This document shows, one piece after another, positions 7,215-14,312 of a DNA stretch of 21,504 nt. Both the position numbers and the translations under genes were made by a program. This stretch comes from UBA1181 sp045113275 (GTDB lineage: Bacteria; Bacteroidota; Bacteroidia; Bacteroidales; Paludibacteraceae), in NCBI GenBank assembly GCA_045113275.1, contig JBGUIU010000189.1, positions 1-21,504 of the forward strand, read 5' to 3'. Each line of letters starts with the position of its first letter. The stretch's first letter is position 1. Under the pieces are notes generated by a model that was not told the origin of the DNA, searched no databases, and saw only the letters and a program-made list of their open reading frames with translations.

Positions 7215-8432
7215 ATGAGACGATTTAAAGAGATTTTTTCCTATGGCATAGGCTGTTGCCTGTTTGTTTCTTCTGTGTATGGTCAAGCAGAGGAGATGGA
7301 AGAATATGTTGGTCCCGTGAAGGAAGTAACACAATATGAGACGACATATAATGATGGCGTGGCAAAGAAGGGCAACTATATATGGAAAACAATTTTAAAT
7401 GAGAAAGGCAAGGTTACGGAGGAGTATTGTTATGACCAGAAAGAGGAGTTTTATATCTATAAGAGATCATTCCATTATGATGATAAGGGTCATGAGATAG
7501 CCAGATGTGAATACGATGGAAATGGTAAACTATATTATAAAAAGGCATACAAATATGACCAAAATGGCAACCAGATAGAGTATGCAAGAGAGAAGGGCAA
7601 TGGAGAACTGGAATGGAAATATACCTATAAATATGATGAGAGAGGAAACGAGATAGAACTCTGTCATTTCTTGGCAGATGGAAAGATGGATTACAGATAC
7701 ATGCGTAAATATGATAAAAACAACAATCCTATTGAGTACTGTAATTACAAGTGGAGCTCCCTTTTGGTCTATAAAGCTACGTTTAAATACAATGAACGAG
7801 GGAAAAAGACAGAACAATGTCATTATAATGGAGATGGTACCTTAGATTATAAAGATGTATATTCATACGATGCGAAAGGGAATCAACTCTCCCTTATCAG
7901 TTACAATGGTGATGGAAGTATGAAAAGCAAGGGAACTTGCAAGTACGATGAGAAGGGGAATCAGATTGAATATTGCAAATACAATGGTAATGGTGATTTG
8001 GAATACAAGGATATGCGAAAATACAATGATAAGGGGAAGGAGACGGAATATTCATTGTACGACGGACAGGGGAAATTGAGCGAACAGTCTAAGTATCGAT
8101 ATGGAACACGTGGCAACCTGATGGAGACAAATTATTACAAGTATGATGAGAATGGTCGTGTGGAAATCAATGAGATACACAAATTTGATGACAAAGGTAA
8201 TATGATAGAGGAGGTCCATTATGAAAATGGAGAGATGAAGGAGAAACACACCTATCGGTTTGATGACAGAGGCAATATGACAGAGGAAGGTCATTATGGA
8301 GAAAACTATGACAATGAGAAATATGCCTATCGGTATGATGAGAGAGGAAATCGTATTGAACGGAAACGTTATGGAGACAATGATAAAACACTTAAATCCT
8401 GCCGTGTCATAGAAGTTGTTTATTATGAATAA
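7215..8432 (+). CDS. Secreted YD-like (RHS-like) tandem-repeat protein
   Basis: 405 residues from ATG 7215; a GTG two codons upstream is in frame. The N-terminus is a signal peptide (MRRFKEIFSY to VYGQ). From about residue 84 to 396 there are about 12 tandem repeats of 24-28 residues on the pattern KYDERGNEIEYCxYxGDGxLxYK, for example KYDEKGNQIEYCKYNGNGD and RYDERGNRIERKRYGDND. This resembles YD/RHS repeats, which fold as beta-sheet units wrapping into shells or fibres. It lacks the RHS core protease motif and any toxin tip, so it is a simple repeat protein rather than a polymorphic toxin. The second half of many units carries a Cys (EYCKY, ELCHF, EQCHY), so disulphides or metal binding are possible. 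No T9SS sorting domain. Located downstream of the PHP gene in one likely operon. Confidence 0.85.
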   Translation: MRRFKEIFSYGIGCCLFVSSVYGQAEEMEEYVGPVKEVTQYETTYNDGVAKKGNYIWKTILNEKGKVTEEYCYDQKEEFYIYKRSFHYDDKGHEIARCEYDGNGKLYYKKAYKYDQNGNQIEYAREKGNGELEWKYTYKYDERGNEIELCHFLADGKMDYRYMRKYDKNNNPIEYCNYKWSSLLVYKATFKYNERGKKTEQCHYNGDGTLDYKDVYSYDAKGNQLSLISYNGDGSMKSKGTCKYDEKGNQIEYCKYNGNGDLEYKDMRKYNDKGKETEYSLYDGQGKLSEQSKYRYGTRGNLMETNYYKYDENGRVEINEIHKFDDKGNMIEEVHYENGEMKEKHTYRFDDRGNMTEEGHYGENYDNEKYAYRYDERGNRIERKRYGDNDKTLKSCRVIEVVYYE

Positions 8433-8593
8433 AGGTGGGGTCTGTAGATTCACCGGTTTAATTAATTATTATAAGTTGTGGGCTGATAAACATTTCGGTG
8501 TTTGTCTCGTACTGTTTGTCGGTCGGTTACGGTAGAAACGACGTGCACATCTCTACAAGAAATCAACTATTCCACGAAAAATAGATAGAATCA

Positions 8594-8629
8594 AAAAGAG
8601 GGTGTCAGAATATTCTGACACCCTCTTTT
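8594..8629. terminator. Perfect 36-bp palindrome, bidirectional terminator
   Basis: The left half, AAAAGAGGGTGTCAGAAT, is followed directly by its exact reverse complement, so the 36 bp read the same on both strands. The hairpin has a T tract on the 3' side in either direction. It sits between the converging YD-repeat gene (ends 8432) and the vWA gene (ends 8648), only 18 nt from the latter, and can serve both. Confidence 0.9.
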
Positions 8630-8647
8630 GGTAAATAAATCAAGTAA

Positions 8648-10237
8648 TTATTTTGTTAGTGTTAACATTACTTGACCAGCTTTTACTTTCTCGTTTCTCA
8701 ATGCACCAGGACGAACTTTTCCGTTCATCATCCAACCGATAAGATTTTCAATCCAGATGATCTTAGGGGTGCTATCAACATTACGTACTAGATAGACTTG
8801 ATAGTTGAGATTGTTGTTCAGACACATCTCCCATTCTTTCTCAGTCAAAAAGAATGTCTTCGTGTCATCTTTTGCACCCTTACATGCAATATAACACTCA
8901 GTTACATTGTTTTCGTAGTCTATAATTTCGAAGTCGAATCCTTTGGTTTCTTTTGTTTTTTCGTTACACCATTTTACACGATTAGGATATTTCTTTCCGA
9001 GATAGTCGAAGAGGATTTTCTCGCTAGCAGCCGAAGTGGCTTGTCTTGCATTGGAATCAAGATCGATGACCACTTTCTTATCTCGTTCAATCCATTGGTT
9101 GATGGTTACTTGCAAATCATTTTTGTTAGCATTTAGAGCCTCTATTTCTGCATTCTTATCAGAAACCACCTGTTTCAGTTGTTGAATGGTGTTGTTTGCT
9201 TCTTGAATTGTCTTTTGCAATTGTTGAATGCTGTTTTGGTTCTGTTGCTCAGCCGCACGAAGTTGCTCGTTCTCTTTGCGAGTGTTTTCACCGTTCTTCA
9301 AAACGTGTTGCAACGTATTCATGTTAGACTGTAACAATTCAGCAATCTTCTCGTTGGCACTTTTTAATGCACTAACAGCATCGAACTTATCATCTTCAAC
9401 ATGCGTTTCAACGGTTGCTATTTTAATAGAATTTGCCTCTTTTGCAAAATCTTTGTTTGAGATGACCACTTCTGGTTTCTTGGCAGGTTCTTGACGTTCT
9501 TCACGTCTCTCTGCAGCTGCCTGTGCCGGTTGTGGCTTCTGAACGAAGGCTGCCATCTTAGGAGCTTCCTCTTGAACCTCTTGTTTTATCTCTATAATAG
9601 GAGTTATTCTTTTTTCTTCTGCAACAGGTTTTGCTGGTTCTGCTTGAACTTGAACCTGAGGAGCCGCAGTAGGAGCATCCTTCAAAAGAGCTTCTACTAC
9701 AGGAGCGATTGTCTCGCGAATAGCAGACGAATCATTTATTTTGTCGGCAGGGATATTGCAGCAAATTCCATTCGTCAGTTGTGCAACTTTTTGAGCCGCA
9801 CGAAGATCAGAATCTTTCATGCCGACTCCTATGATATTTATTTGAGCAATAGATGCACGTTTCTCTACTTCATATTCAAGAACACCACCATCAGTATCCT
9901 CTCCTGCAGTGATAAGAAGAATCTTCTTTCTGTCTGCCTCGATTTTGGCTAATGATTCGAGTGATTCTTTTACTGTGGCTGTAATAGGTGACCCACCACT
10001 AGCAAGCGGCAAAGAAGTAGCCTTCTTGATGAAATCATCTTTTGTGTTGGGCTCAGCTAAATCCAACGATTTAATAATAATAGGTGATCCGCAGATTGAC
10101 TTGAATGTCCTCATTCCAAAAGTGTGCGAGAAATCAAATTTTGGGGCAATCTCGTCGGTTAAAACTTTTTGTGTGACTGACAACTTTTTGTCCATCTTAT
10201 CGGAGTTGTCGATAAGAAAATCCGTTACTTGTTTCAT
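8648..10237 (-). CDS. vWA domain - coiled coil - NOV/DUF3883 nuclease-like fusion protein
   Basis: 529 residues, no signal peptide, so cytoplasmic. Residues 1-185 form a von Willebrand A fold: first strand FLIDNSDKM with D10 and S12 of the MIDAS DxSxS (third position K14), GGSPITAT with a candidate Thr at 86/88, and ILLITAGED at 106-114 where the usual TDG is altered. Residues 186-260 are a Pro/Ala/Glu-rich linker. Residues about 285-390 are a Gln/Asn-rich coiled coil. Residues 400-490 match the NOV C-terminal/DUF3883 domain: EKILFDYL, VKWCNEK, GFDFEI with D435, YIACKG with K453, FFLTEKEWE, and NYQVYLVRNV. DUF3883 is related to PD-(D/E)xK nucleases; the expected Glu of IEVK is Ala (A451) here, so catalysis may be lost. 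It stands alone, flanked by a bidirectional terminator and a long AT-rich gap. Function unknown; a nucleic-acid or conflict-related sensor/effector is an inference. Confidence 0.85.
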   Translation of the reverse strand: MKQVTDFLIDNSDKMDKKLSVTQKVLTDEIAPKFDFSHTFGMRTFKSICGSPIIIKSLDLAEPNTKDDFIKKATSLPLASGGSPITATVKESLESLAKIEADRKKILLITAGEDTDGGVLEYEVEKRASIAQINIIGVGMKDSDLRAAQKVAQLTNGICCNIPADKINDSSAIRETIAPVVEALLKDAPTAAPQVQVQAEPAKPVAEEKRITPIIEIKQEVQEEAPKMAAFVQKPQPAQAAAERREERQEPAKKPEVVISNKDFAKEANSIKIATVETHVEDDKFDAVSALKSANEKIAELLQSNMNTLQHVLKNGENTRKENEQLRAAEQQNQNSIQQLQKTIQEANNTIQQLKQVVSDKNAEIEALNANKNDLQVTINQWIERDKKVVIDLDSNARQATSAASEKILFDYLGKKYPNRVKWCNEKTKETKGFDFEIIDYENNVTECYIACKGAKDDTKTFFLTEKEWEMCLNNNLNYQVYLVRNVDSTPKIIWIENLIGWMMNGKVRPGALRNEKVKAGQVMLTLTK

Positions 10238-10596
10238 GGTATAAAAATATGTTATTAATTTTTTTTGCTAAAATAATAATTGTAATTTAAAAAGCCTTAT
10301 ATTTTTTGAAAAAATAATTTTTTTTTAGAGACTTATTTTCGTTTACTCCTGCTTTTGTTGAGAAAAGGTGATCGTTTACCATAAAAATAATGACGTTTGC
10401 TGAATATAATTCCTATAAACAATGATGCACCGTACTTTTGTGTAAAAAGATTTTTATCACTTAACGTGTTGATTTAGTGTATTTTATATATTAAATCTGG
10501 AGTGGTTGAGGTTGAAATTAATGACATTTGAAACATAAATTTTGTTAAAAGTCAATGGTTTTGAAAAATAGGTTTTATAATGTGATAAAAATTTTA

Positions 10597-10604
10597 TAGT
10601 TTTG
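10597..10604 (+). promoter_or_regulatory. Candidate promoter of a short non-coding transcript
   Basis: TAGTTTTG matches TAnnTTTG. At the -33 position there is TTTT (10573-10576, 20-nt spacer) rather than TTTG, so the match is partial. It lies 46 nt before the terminator hairpin at 10650. Confidence 0.35.
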
Positions 10605-10610
10605 CAGCAT

Positions 10611-10688
10611 AAATAATGACCCTAAATTGTGTTGTTCTATATATTTCGGAGTCAGTTTGCTGTGAAGCAAGCTGGCTTTTTTGTTTTT
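10611..10688 (+). ncRNA. Candidate small RNA of about 78 nt
   Basis: A TAnnTTTG promoter-like octamer at 10597-10604 is followed within 85 nt by a strong intrinsic terminator, and the interval has no open reading frame worth calling. Since the nearest upstream plus-strand gene ended at 8432 and already has a terminator, the hairpin must serve a transcript born in this spacer. It could instead be an attenuator in a long leader of the gene at 10791. I cannot assign it to a known RNA family. Confidence 0.4.
10650..10688 (+). terminator. Strong orphan intrinsic terminator
   Basis: AGTCAGTTTGCT (10650-10661) pairs with AGCAAGCTGGCT (10666-10677), 12 bp including two G-T wobbles, with loop GTGA, followed by TTTTTGTTTTT. 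The T tract is only on the plus-strand side, so it acts rightward. Confidence 0.8.
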
Positions 10689-10729
10689 AAAAACTATAAA
10701 TAGGATGTAGTAATTGTATAATTTTATTT

Positions 10730-10737
10730 TATATTTG
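10730..10737 (+). promoter_or_regulatory. Candidate promoter of the T9SS-protein/beta-helix pair
   Basis: TATATTTG matches TAnnTTTG exactly, 53 nt before the ATG at 10791 and downstream of the orphan terminator. The nearest -33-like ATTG (10713-10716) is only 13 nt away, so the upstream box is weak. Confidence 0.45.
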
Positions 10738-10790
10738 TTGCCTAAAAATATTACATCATTTTTTTTGTTGAATTTTAATAGATAAAGTAT

Positions 10791-11276
10791 ATGCATAAAA
10801 AAGAGTTTTTTCATAAGGCTATTGCTTTTATACTATTCTCCTTGAGTGTCTCTTTGTGTGATGCTCATACGATTATTGTTATGGACAATAGTGGACAGAT
10901 AACACAATATCCTATAGATGAAAGTGGCAAGCTTAGATTTTTAGATGATAATATTATTATTAAAAGTAATGTTAATGCTGGGGAGGTAACATTACCATTG
11001 GCATCTATCAAGAAGATAAGTTTTGGTTCTGATACGGATGTGAATGATGTGGACAATGCATCATCCGCTCTTTCTGTGTATCCTAATCCTACTTCTGATT
11101 ATGTGTATGTATCCTATGCTGAGGAGGGTGATGATGTGGAGGTATATTCATGGAACGGAATGTTGTTGGGTGTACAGAAGTATTCAGATCGAACAGGTGT
11201 GTCATTAAAATCATTCCCGACGGGTCTTTACATAGTCCGTCTTAATGGTCAATCTTATAAAATCAATAAAAAATGA
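10791..11276 (+). CDS. Small secreted protein with T9SS type A C-terminal sorting domain
   Basis: 161 residues. Signal peptide 1-25 (hydrophobic AFILFSLSVSL). Residues 26-80 form a short beta-rich segment of a type common in exported Bacteroidales proteins (a xxGxxxxxxxDxxGxLxF pattern ending ASIKKISFG). Residues 93-161 are a type IX secretion C-terminal sorting domain: LSVYPNPTSDYVYVSY, VEVYSWNGMLLG, LKSFPTGLYIVRLNG, and a basic end YKINKK. Such domains direct export across the outer membrane by T9SS and usually lead to cleavage and surface attachment. Apart from the CTD there is little cargo, so it may be a surface anchor or partner. Its stop overlaps the start of the next gene as ATGA (11273-11276), so the two are translationally coupled. 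Confidence 0.88.
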   Translation: MHKKEFFHKAIAFILFSLSVSLCDAHTIIVMDNSGQITQYPIDESGKLRFLDDNIIIKSNVNAGEVTLPLASIKKISFGSDTDVNDVDNASSALSVYPNPTSDYVYVSYAEEGDDVEVYSWNGMLLGVQKYSDRTGVSLKSFPTGLYIVRLNGQSYKINKK

Positions 11277-13138
11277 AGAAGTTAGGATTATATATAGTAG
11301 CATCGCTGTTTTCAATGGCAGCTATGGCTGAATACGTTATATATGTTAACGATGGCGAGACAAGAGTTCGGGAAGAGAAATGTGTTGATGTAGATAGTGT
11401 TAAACTCTCAGGATTACAGGTCTCTCTCTATAAAGGAGCAAAGATTTATCAGTATTCAAATACTACTGCCAATTTCACTTTCGAAAAGATTGTGACGGCT
11501 AATGATACGGTAAAGATTACCTATCAAGGGTTGGCAGCACCCATCATTGAGAATCCTTATCCGGAGACTATCCTTATTTCTGTTGATGGAGCGAATGTAT
11601 CTGTGAAATGTGTGAATCAGTTGAAAGATGTGGTTTATTTGTTGCAAGGTACATCTCAGAATGGTTCGTTCTATATAGATTCTCCTCGTAAGTTCTCGTT
11701 GGTATTGAATAATTTGTCATTGGTTTCTGCTGGTGAATGTTCTGCTATTCGTTCATTAAGTGGATCGGCTATGACGATTGTTTTGCCAAACGGTACGGCT
11801 TCTGCTGTGGCAGATACAAATCTGGATACGTGTAATGCAACGCTTCGTAGCAAGGGTCAGATTCTATTTTCTGAAGAAGGAAATGGTAGTTTGTCGGTTT
11901 TTGGAAATGCAAAACGTGCCATACAATCAGGTGACTATATAAAAGTGGATGGAGGAAATATCGTGGCAACATCTACAATTGGTGATGTAATAAAAGTGAA
12001 TGATTACTTTAAGATGTGTGGCGGTTCGTTAGAGGTTCGTGGAACTGGCTTGGAAGTTTCTGCCGGATATGCCTTTATGAATGGCGGTACTTTGACAATC
12101 AATTCTACAGTGGAGGATTCTAAAGGAATAAAGGTGGCGAAAGATACTACAGGTCCTGATTATATTGGAAATGGTTCTATGGATATCTACGGAGGTACAT
12201 TGAATATTAATATGTCAGGTGCTGGCACTAAAGGTATTAAGGCAGAAGGTGACATAAACATCTATGGAGGTACTATCGTAGGTAACGTGACGAGTCCTTA
12301 TTTGATTGAACCTAATGATGTATCGTATGCAGCGTTGATGAAGGCAGATAAAAGCATTAATATAAGTGAAGGTCAGATAAGTATCGTTTTGGCGAAGGAA
12401 GCTATAGGGGCCAGAGGATTGGCTTCTGATAGTGGAATCACCATTTCTGGAAAGGCTTCGATAAATATTTTGGCTAATAATGATGCTTATTTGACTGAGA
12501 AATCAGACGGTACATTGAAAGCAAAACAAGGCCATGGTATAAAAACAGATGGTGATGTAAATATCACAGGAAAGAGTACTTTGAATATTAGATCTGCAGC
12601 ATCTAGTTACTCATCTTATTGTATTACAGCGAACAATATCATCTTTAATGAATCGAATGTGTCAACGTTCTATTCTTTTTCTAATTGCGTATTCAATTCA
12701 AAGACTGTAAAATTACAGAATGGAATAGTGGTTGCTGCAACAGGTAATGGATTTGCACCTGGTGGTTCTTCAAGACTTGCAGCTATGGGTGCTACATATA
12801 TTGGAGTAGGTTCTAAAAACTCAATTCTGTACGGTAGTACATTATCTGTGATGTCTGATTCTAAGTATGTGATCGGTTCTGCTATTTCAGTTCAAGATGC
12901 GGCAAATAATCCTTTGTTTATCTATCAATCAGAATCAAGTGATTTTAATATGCTTGTTGGTTATTTGCAAGTGGCTTCTCCTCAATTCATTAAGGATGTA
13001 CCTTTTATCTATTCATGTGACGGTGTAGTGCTTGGCGGAACTAACTATCATGGATATATGATTGGTTCAACTTATAGTGCTGGAGCATCATATAGCTTCA
13101 CGGCAGGTGCGCCTAATTCGAATGTGACAGTTAAGTAA
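11273..13138 (+). CDS. Secreted carbohydrate-binding protein, Cthe_2159-like beta-helix
   Basis: 621 residues. Signal peptide 1-19 (MKKLGLYIVASLFSMAAMA). Residues 20-85 resemble the N-terminal segment of the preceding gene's product. From about 90 on comes a right-handed beta-helix rich in Gly/Asn/Ser with repeating turns: FSLVLNNLSLVSAGECSAI, AMTIVLPNGTAS, AIQSGDYIKVDGGNI, DIYGGTLNINMSGAGTKGIK, GDINIYGGTIVG, GIKTDGDVNITGKSTLNI. This is the pattern of the Cthe_2159 family, described as a pectate-lyase-like fold that binds acidic polysaccharides without clear catalysis. I see no T9SS sorting domain at the C-terminus (ends FTAGAPNSNVTVK), though the coupled upstream partner has one. Likely role: surface or extracellular glycan binding. 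Confidence 0.85.
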   Translation: MKKLGLYIVASLFSMAAMAEYVIYVNDGETRVREEKCVDVDSVKLSGLQVSLYKGAKIYQYSNTTANFTFEKIVTANDTVKITYQGLAAPIIENPYPETILISVDGANVSVKCVNQLKDVVYLLQGTSQNGSFYIDSPRKFSLVLNNLSLVSAGECSAIRSLSGSAMTIVLPNGTASAVADTNLDTCNATLRSKGQILFSEEGNGSLSVFGNAKRAIQSGDYIKVDGGNIVATSTIGDVIKVNDYFKMCGGSLEVRGTGLEVSAGYAFMNGGTLTINSTVEDSKGIKVAKDTTGPDYIGNGSMDIYGGTLNINMSGAGTKGIKAEGDINIYGGTIVGNVTSPYLIEPNDVSYAALMKADKSINISEGQISIVLAKEAIGARGLASDSGITISGKASINILANNDAYLTEKSDGTLKAKQGHGIKTDGDVNITGKSTLNIRSAASSYSSYCITANNIIFNESNVSTFYSFSNCVFNSKTVKLQNGIVVAATGNGFAPGGSSRLAAMGATYIGVGSKNSILYGSTLSVMSDSKYVIGSAISVQDAANNPLFIYQSESSDFNMLVGYLQVASPQFIKDVPFIYSCDGVVLGGTNYHGYMIGSTYSAGASYSFTAGAPNSNVTVK

Positions 13139-13160
13139 TTAGTATTGAAAATATAAAAAA

Positions 13161-13211
13161 GGGGGTGTGTCAGGGAAGAATTTAGTCTTCATTACGACAC
13201 GCCCTCTTTTT
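13161..13211. terminator. Bidirectional terminator between converging genes
   Basis: GGGGGTGTGTC (13161-13171) pairs with GACACGCCCTC (13196-13206), 11 bp with two wobbles. It is preceded by six A and followed by five T, so it works in both directions. A small inner hairpin GAAGA/TCTTC (13175-13179 with 13186-13190) lies in the loop. It serves the beta-helix gene and the minus-strand epimerase gene. Confidence 0.82.
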
Positions 13212-13218
13212 AGGATAT

Positions 13219-13252
13219 AAGAGAATCTTAATTTATTACGATTCTCTTTTTT
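13219..13252 (+). terminator. Second rightward terminator overlapping the epimerase stop codon
   Basis: AAGAGAATC (13219-13227) pairs with GATTCTCTT (13240-13248), a perfect 9-bp stem with a 12-nt loop containing the minus-strand stop codon (13228-13230), followed by T residues. It forms a tandem back-up to the terminator at 13161. Confidence 0.5.
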
Positions 13253-14247
13253 GTTTCTTCTAAGGCTGTTATTATATTGTCACACCATGTGTCAAATTCA
13301 GGGTCTTCTCGTTGTAATTCGGGATGACTTAAAACATAATCAATGGTCTCTTGTATCCCTTGATCAAATCGTTTTGTGGCGTGAAAATCGGGTACCGCTT
13401 GTTTTAGCTTACTGTTATCAAAAATCACTGTGTTGGCTTTGTCTCCGATTAAACTGCCAGTGAAATCGTAGTTGCTGACAGAGGCTAAGAAGGAGGATGA
13501 TACATAATATGGATGAAGTTCAACACCTAATGCCCGTGCGATAGAAGCGTAGATCTGATTCCAGGTCAGTGATTCGTCGGAAGTGATTTGGAACGCTTGT
13601 CCGATGGCATGAGGATTTCCCATGAGTCCGATAAAACCTTTGGCAAAGTCGCTGTTATGAGTCATGGTCCATAAAGAAGTGCCATCACCATGAATAATGA
13701 CTTTTTTACCTTCTAACATACGTTTGGCCACCTGCCAGCTACCTTTGGAACCATGTACGCCAAGAGGAATCGATCGCTCGTCGTAGGTGTGACTAGGACG
13801 AATGATGGTGACAGGGAATCCCTCCTCTCTGTATTTCTTCATTAAAAAATCTTCACATGCAATTTTGTCCCGAGAGTATTGCCAATAAGGATTTGCCAAG
13901 GTGGTTCCTTCCGTAATTCTATAATCGGACAACGGTTTTTGGTAAGCCGATGCAGAACTGATGTACATATATTGCTTTGTTCGATTGCGAAAGAGTCTAT
14001 AGTCTCGTTCCACATGTTCGGGAAGGAATCCGATAAAATCACATACGACATCAAAGGAATGTCCGTTGAGTAGTTCCTCAACTTTCCTTTCATCTGTTAT
14101 GTCTGTTTGTAAGACGGTTATGTTACTAGACAGAATCGAGCTTCGGTTACCTCTGTTCAGGAGATACAAGTCACAATTCGTTTGACTTAGCTGCTGCGTA
14201 ATAGCAGAACTGATGGTCCCAGTGCCACCGATAAAGAGAACTTTCAT
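13228..14247 (-). CDS. NAD-dependent epimerase/dehydratase family protein (extended SDR)
   Basis: 339 residues. The Rossmann nucleotide-binding loop is at the N-terminus (VLFIGGTGTISSAI, residues 3-16), followed by an acidic/polar strand LYLLNRG. The SDR active site is visible as YISSASAYQK (95-104) and Y124-x-x-x-K128 (YSRDK). Further family signatures are VTIIRPSHTYDER (146-158) and VIIHGDGTSLWTMTHNSDFAKGF. The GGTGTIS loop, HGDGxxxWTMTHxxDFA block and length suggest the CSP41/isoflavone-reductase-like subgroup of atypical epimerases; substrate unknown. Cytoplasmic. It diverges from the arginase-family gene across a 65-bp spacer with a promoter on each strand. Confidence 0.9.
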   Translation of the reverse strand: MKVLFIGGTGTISSAITQQLSQTNCDLYLLNRGNRSSILSSNITVLQTDITDERKVEELLNGHSFDVVCDFIGFLPEHVERDYRLFRNRTKQYMYISSASAYQKPLSDYRITEGTTLANPYWQYSRDKIACEDFLMKKYREEGFPVTIIRPSHTYDERSIPLGVHGSKGSWQVAKRMLEGKKVIIHGDGTSLWTMTHNSDFAKGFIGLMGNPHAIGQAFQITSDESLTWNQIYASIARALGVELHPYYVSSSFLASVSNYDFTGSLIGDKANTVIFDNSKLKQAVPDFHATKRFDQGIQETIDYVLSHPELQREDPEFDTWCDNIITALEETKKRIVIN

Positions 14248-14272
14248 ACTTTAAATAGTCTATTAGTTTCTG

Positions 14273-14280
14273 CAAAAATA
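14273..14280 (-). promoter_or_regulatory. Candidate promoter of the epimerase gene
   Basis: On the minus strand 14280 to 14273 reads TATTTTTG (TAnnTTTG), placing the transcription start about 20 nt before the ATG at 14247. No clear -33 box is seen. Confidence 0.45.
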
Positions 14281-14284
14281 ATAT

Positions 14285-14292
14285 TATCTTTG
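14285..14292 (+). promoter_or_regulatory. Candidate promoter of the arginase-family gene
   Basis: TATCTTTG matches TAnnTTTG, with a poor TTAG at 14263-14266 in the -33 position (18-nt spacer). The start would be about 14 nt before the ATG at 14313. It lies 5 nt from the divergent minus-strand -7 motif, so the two promoters likely exclude each other. Confidence 0.55.
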
Positions 14293-14312
14293 TTCTTATA
14301 AACTATAATTAA

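Larger units (their letters stand above)
10238..10790. other. Long AT-rich intergenic region between divergent genes
   Basis: About 550 bp without a supported ORF, with many A and T tracts. It must hold the leftward promoter of the vWA gene, but I find only a weak minus-strand TATTTTAG at 10275-10268. On the plus strand it holds TAnnTTTG octamers at 10433-10440, 10597-10604 and 10730-10737, and a strong rightward terminator at 10650-10688 with no protein gene upstream of it. Confidence 0.7.

Noticed and set aside
7245..7262. Possible lipobox (GIGC) in the YD-repeat protein
   Set aside because: The -3 position is Gly and the Cys pair sits before, not after, the hydrophobic stretch; a normal signal peptidase I site (VYGQ) fits better.
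8433..8593. Search for a hidden gene or RNA after the YD-repeat gene
   Set aside because: The stretch is somewhat less AT-rich, but I found no ORF, no tRNA-like fold and no promoter; only the terminator at 8594 stands out.
9491..10244. Plus-strand open frames (153 and 111 codons) opposite the vWA gene
   Set aside because: They lie antisense to well-supported vWA/linker coding sequence and show Cys/Phe/Ser-rich composition typical of a shadow frame.
10433..10440. TACTTTTG promoter-like octamer in the long gap
   Set aside because: No -33 box at the proper distance and no gene or hairpin close enough downstream to explain it.
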